A stretch of 17,868 nucleotides of DNA from the NCBI GenBank assembly GCA_964580655.1, contig CAZOMR010000035.1, positions 1 through 17,868 of the forward strand, given 5' to 3'. Under the pieces are notes generated by a model, which had not been told where the DNA came from, searched no databases, and saw nothing but the letters and a program-made list of their open reading frames with translations. The position numbers were made by a program, and so were the translations under genes. Positions 15,485 to 17,868 of the stretch are shown piece after piece. Within the stretch, counting starts at the first letter, position 1. Each line of letters opens with the position of its first letter. This DNA is from CAZOMR01 sp964580655. Its GTDB lineage: Bacteria; RBG-13-61-14; CAZOMR01.

Positions 15485-16480
15485 TCAGGGCAACCTCCGA
15501 AACCGGGTATGTGAAAGGATGAGCTCAACAACCAGGAACAGCAGGCCCGCAAGCACCCACGGGGCGAACCTCTCGGAATACCGATAAAAACGCCTGGCCT
15601 TGATTTTGGTCTTTTCCATCCGGTCAATCTCTTTGAAAACCTGGCTCAGGGACTCAGGGTCCGTGGCCCGGAAATATTTCCCACCGGTGGTCTTCGCAAT
15701 CCTCTTCATCATGCCTTCGTCCACCGAGGGCATGCTGACCACATAGCGTCGGCCGAATATGAGGTCATCCACCGGATTGAGGAACCTGCCTGGATTGACC
15801 ACTCCCACGGGATAGACCTTGACCCCCATGGCCTCGGCAAGATTCGCGGCCTGCACAGGATCCATGCCGCGGTTGTTCTCGCCGTCCGTAACGAGGACAA
15901 CTATCTTGCTCTTGGCCGTGGAATTTCGCACTCGGTTTACCGCTGTGGCGAGCGCCGTGCCGATGGCTGTGCCGTCATGCTCCTTGCGAGTGAAGCCGAC
16001 CCTGTCAAGGAAATTGAGGAGTATCCCGTGGTCCAGGGTGAGGGGGCACTTTGTAAAGGCCAGGGCGCTGAACACGATTAGCCCGATCCGGTCATAGGGC
16101 CGACCCCGGATGAAACTCCTGGTGACCTCCTTTGCCACGGTGAGCCGGTTCTTTGGCTCGAAATCCTCCAGGCTCATTGAGGTGGATGTGTCCAGGGCGA
16201 TGATGATGTCCACGCCCTCGGAAAGCACCTCTTCCTCCATAGTCCCGCTCTGGGGTCTCGCAAGGCCGATAATAAGCAGAGAAAGGGCAAGAGTTCGGAG
16301 AACCACAGGCAGATGCCGGAAGGGAATCAAAGGCGAGGGCCGAATCTCTTTCAATGGCCCGAGGTCAGGGAATTTCAATCGGGGCCTTCCTTTTTTCTCT
16401 ATGAGCCAATAGATATAAACCAGGAGCGGCACTAAAAGCAGGCCGAACAAGAACCAGATATGGAGAAAGCGAAATATCAT
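15485..16480 (-). CDS. batA: BatA-type von Willebrand factor A membrane protein
   Basis: A 331-residue paralogue of the adjacent BatB with the same layout: transmembrane segments near 8-26 and 58-73, a VWA domain (about 88-290), and a C-terminal transmembrane helix (about 307-323). The MIDAS residues are present: DTSTS (Asp97, Ser99, Ser101), Thr171 in HDGTAIGTAL and Asp199 in LVTDGENN. DRIGLIVFSALAFTKCPLTLD matches the BatB strand, so the two arose by duplication. The start overlaps the stop of the preceding gene as ATGA. BatA precedes BatB in canonical bat operons, which fits this order. Confidence 0.92.
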   Translation of the reverse strand: MIFRFLHIWFLFGLLLVPLLVYIYWLIEKKGRPRLKFPDLGPLKEIRPSPLIPFRHLPVVLRTLALSLLIIGLARPQSGTMEEEVLSEGVDIIIALDTSTSMSLEDFEPKNRLTVAKEVTRSFIRGRPYDRIGLIVFSALAFTKCPLTLDHGILLNFLDRVGFTRKEHDGTAIGTALATAVNRVRNSTAKSKIVVLVTDGENNRGMDPVQAANLAEAMGVKVYPVGVVNPGRFLNPVDDLIFGRRYVVSMPSVDEGMMKRIAKTTGGKYFRATDPESLSQVFKEIDRMEKTKIKARRFYRYSERFAPWVLAGLLFLVVELILSHTRFRRLP

Positions 16481-17610
16481 GCCGCTGGTATCCTTTCCTC
16501 ATGAACCCCTTCAGACCGGCCCGCATTCATCGCCTCTTCACCCGCAAGACCGAGGTCCTTTTCTTTGCTCCAGTCCACTATCTCGCGGGCGCGATCAGTG
16601 ATTTCCCTGCAGGCCGACTCGGTAGGCGTATACCTTGCGAACTTGACAAGGTCTGTCTCTTCCAGGAACCAGCGGATGCGCTCATACACGCGGTTTGTAA
16701 GCACGTTTCTTTTCAAGGCATCAAGTATCTCGGGGCTTGTGTATTCCAGTGCATAAATCCGCCATCTCAGGGCGATGTATCTTCTTATGATCTCGCTCAA
16801 TCTGGTGTAAAAGGCCTCTATCTCACCGGCCTCAAGCAGGCCCTGTGCCACAAGCTCACTGAGTTCCTGGTAGGCGAGCTCGTGCGCAGGCCGGACCGGC
16901 TCCGGAAGGGCTTCCGGCTTTGGGCGCCAGCGATAAAGATAAACAAGAATCACGGCTATTACTCCCAGGAGGGCAATTGCGGCCGCGGCCGCTGTCATGT
17001 AGGGCTTCCAGTTAATCGGGATGGAGAGCGGATTCTTCACATCCCGTATCTCCAGGTCATCGGGATCGGTCACAGGCGCAACGCGCACCTGGATGCCTTC
17101 TGTAATGAGCGCGCTTGCGGACTTACTCCTCGGGTTGATCAAAATCGGGATCGGCGGAATCTCTAACTGGCCCGTTGTGTAGGCCGTGATACTAAAGATA
17201 AATTTATGAATCAGTTTGCCCTTGCTCTCTTCAGGATCGGGGATCTGGTAGTCGCGTATGATGAACTGGCCTAGCTGGGCACCGGGAGGGGGAAGGGCTA
17301 TCTCAAGCCCTTCCCGCGCTTTTACTGTCATGGTATAGGTGATGATGTCTCCCACGGTGATGATGGCGCGATCCAGGCTCTGCTCGACCGTGATAGGCTC
17401 CCCTGCTGAAAACGGTGGCAAAAGAGAAGGCACAATCGGTCCTTGAACCGTGGCCCCTGGTGCTGGCTTTATGCTGAATTCCGAGCTATCTGCGGGACCG
17501 GATTCCGTTTCCACGGCCAGTGACACGGTCCCGATCAAAAAGGCCAGGGTCAATGCGGCCGAAAAAGCATGTCGGCACAACTCAGGGGGTCTCTGACAGC
17601 GCATCCTCAT
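16477..17610 (-). CDS. BatD-like/DUF4381-like single-pass membrane protein at the head of the bat operon
   Basis: A 377-residue protein: signal peptide (about 12-33, HAFSAALTLAFLIGTVSLA), a periplasmic beta-rich domain (about 70-180, with DRAIITVGDIITYTMTVKA and QLEIPPIPILINP), one transmembrane helix (about 205-226), and a helical cytoplasmic domain (about 240-350) with HELAYQELSELVAQGLLEAG and EAFYTRLSEIIRRYIALR. The cytoplasmic part resembles DUF4381-type proteins found between DUF58 and BatA genes, and also the BatD tail. The ATG at 17610 is chosen because GAGGGGGG lies 9 bases upstream; the longer frame to 17673 would run through a palindromic repeat and is unlikely. An ATG at 17604 is an alternative. 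The C-terminus overlaps batA as ATGA. Likely an accessory subunit of the same membrane complex (inference). Confidence 0.8.
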   Translation of the reverse strand: MRMRCQRPPELCRHAFSAALTLAFLIGTVSLAVETESGPADSSEFSIKPAPGATVQGPIVPSLLPPFSAGEPITVEQSLDRAIITVGDIITYTMTVKAREGLEIALPPPGAQLGQFIIRDYQIPDPEESKGKLIHKFIFSITAYTTGQLEIPPIPILINPRSKSASALITEGIQVRVAPVTDPDDLEIRDVKNPLSIPINWKPYMTAAAAAIALLGVIAVILVYLYRWRPKPEALPEPVRPAHELAYQELSELVAQGLLEAGEIEAFYTRLSEIIRRYIALRWRIYALEYTSPEILDALKRNVLTNRVYERIRWFLEETDLVKFARYTPTESACREITDRAREIVDWSKEKDLGLAGEEAMNAGRSEGVHEERIPAA

Positions 17611-17632
17611 AAACCGTGTCCCCCCTCTAGGT

Positions 17633-17687
17633 TGTAGGGGCAGGGCTTGCCCTGCCCGCTGGGGGCGCAGCAAGCAGCGCCCCTACA
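17633..17687. repeat. MITE/REP-like palindromic repeat with 9-bp terminal inverted repeats
   Basis: A 55-bp element bounded by TGTAGGGGC (17633-17641) and its exact complement GCCCCTACA (17679-17687). Inside are two hairpins: GGGCAGGGC-TT-GCCCTGCCC (17638-17657, perfect 9-bp stem) and GGGGCGC/GCGCCCC (17662-17683). This design, with GTAGGGGC ends, resembles dispersed palindromic repeats common in environmental bacterial genomes. It lies in the leader of the gene starting at 17610, seven bases upstream of its ribosome binding site. Only one copy is in the window. Confidence 0.75.
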
Positions 17688-17817
17688 CACCATTCTGGCA
17701 AAATTAATGTGGTGGTGCACTAGCCCCTCAAGCTCCTGCATCAATTGCGGCCCCAACTCTCCAGCCCTCTCTGATCTAAGTTGCAAAATCAGTTGATCTT
17801 CATCGCCTTTATATTAT

Positions 17818-17868
17818 TCATCTGAATTTCCTGGCACGCGCCCTGAAGAAGCGCAACAGCGCATCCTC
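17818..17868 (-). CDS. C-terminal tail of a probable DUF58-family protein (cut by the window edge)
   Basis: Sixteen sense codons then TGA read EDALLRFFRARARKFR. The pattern ALLxFFRxRxR at the very end is typical of DUF58 proteins, which sit directly upstream of the BatD-like/BatA genes in MoxR-bat operons, and codon third positions are mostly G or C. The fragment is short and the other two minus-strand frames are also open at the edge, so the call rests mainly on pattern and context. Confidence 0.5.
   Translation of the reverse strand, partial: EDALLRFFRARARKFR

Noticed and set aside
17771..17792. CTGAT...ATCAG inverted repeat downstream of the DUF58-like tail as a terminator
   Set aside because: A 5-bp AT-containing stem without a T tract is too weak.
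17788..17866. Alternative minus-strand frame at the window edge ending AVALLQGACQEIQMNNIKAMKIN
   Set aside because: Open and not impossible, but the frame ending at 17818 matches the DUF58 C-terminal pattern and the operon context better.

Overview
The window looks like a chromosomal segment from a moderately GC-rich Gram-negative bacterium. An anaerobic, deltaproteobacterium-like (Desulfobacterota) lineage fits best. The grounds are an NDP-forming acyl-CoA synthetase beside a nitroreductase and a 2[4Fe-4S] ferredoxin, an outer-membrane-type lipoprotein with a Cys-Gly-rich start, and a complete Bat (aerotolerance-type) operon. The taxonomic guess is inference; no phylogenetic marker gene is present.

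Bases 15-2831 (+) form a tight three-gene operon: an NDP-forming acyl-CoA synthetase alpha-type protein with a large helical insertion, a nitroreductase-family flavoprotein, and a ferredoxin. Facing it on the minus strand (2906-5211) are a hotdog thioesterase, an iron-containing alcohol dehydrogenase and a small unrecognised protein with a C-terminal hydrophobic segment. The two groups share an acyl-CoA / alcohol-aldehyde theme, but no specific pathway can be named.

Bases 5218-9166 (-) hold a 27-codon reading frame of uncertain status, a hairpin, a very large multidomain lipoprotein (unassigned helical N-terminal region, two fibronectin type III domains, Ig-like domains) and a tRNA-Ala gene (anticodon CGC) with the G3:U70 identity pair.

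Bases 9179-17868 (-) are one continuous array. In transcription order it runs: C-terminal tail of a probable DUF58 protein (cut by the window edge), a BatD-like membrane protein, BatA, BatB, BatC, BatD, BatE, galU and an exported LolA-like protein. The tRNA follows 12 bp later. Every junction from the BatD-like gene to BatE is either a 4-bp ATGA/GTGA overlap or an abutting TGA-ATG, which points to strong translational coupling. By family knowledge, BatA and BatB are membrane-anchored von Willebrand A proteins with intact MIDAS residues, BatC and BatE carry TPRs, and BatD-type proteins present large periplasmic beta domains. Together they would make an envelope complex, normally worked by a MoxR AAA+ ATPase, which is not in the window. 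The first gene and BatD share a recognisable cytoplasmic motif, so the operon appears to contain two duplicated pairs.

No IS element, CRISPR array, phage gene or integrase was seen. There is one short MITE-like palindromic repeat just ahead of the first complete gene of the bat run. No gene-free stretch exceeds about 210 bp.
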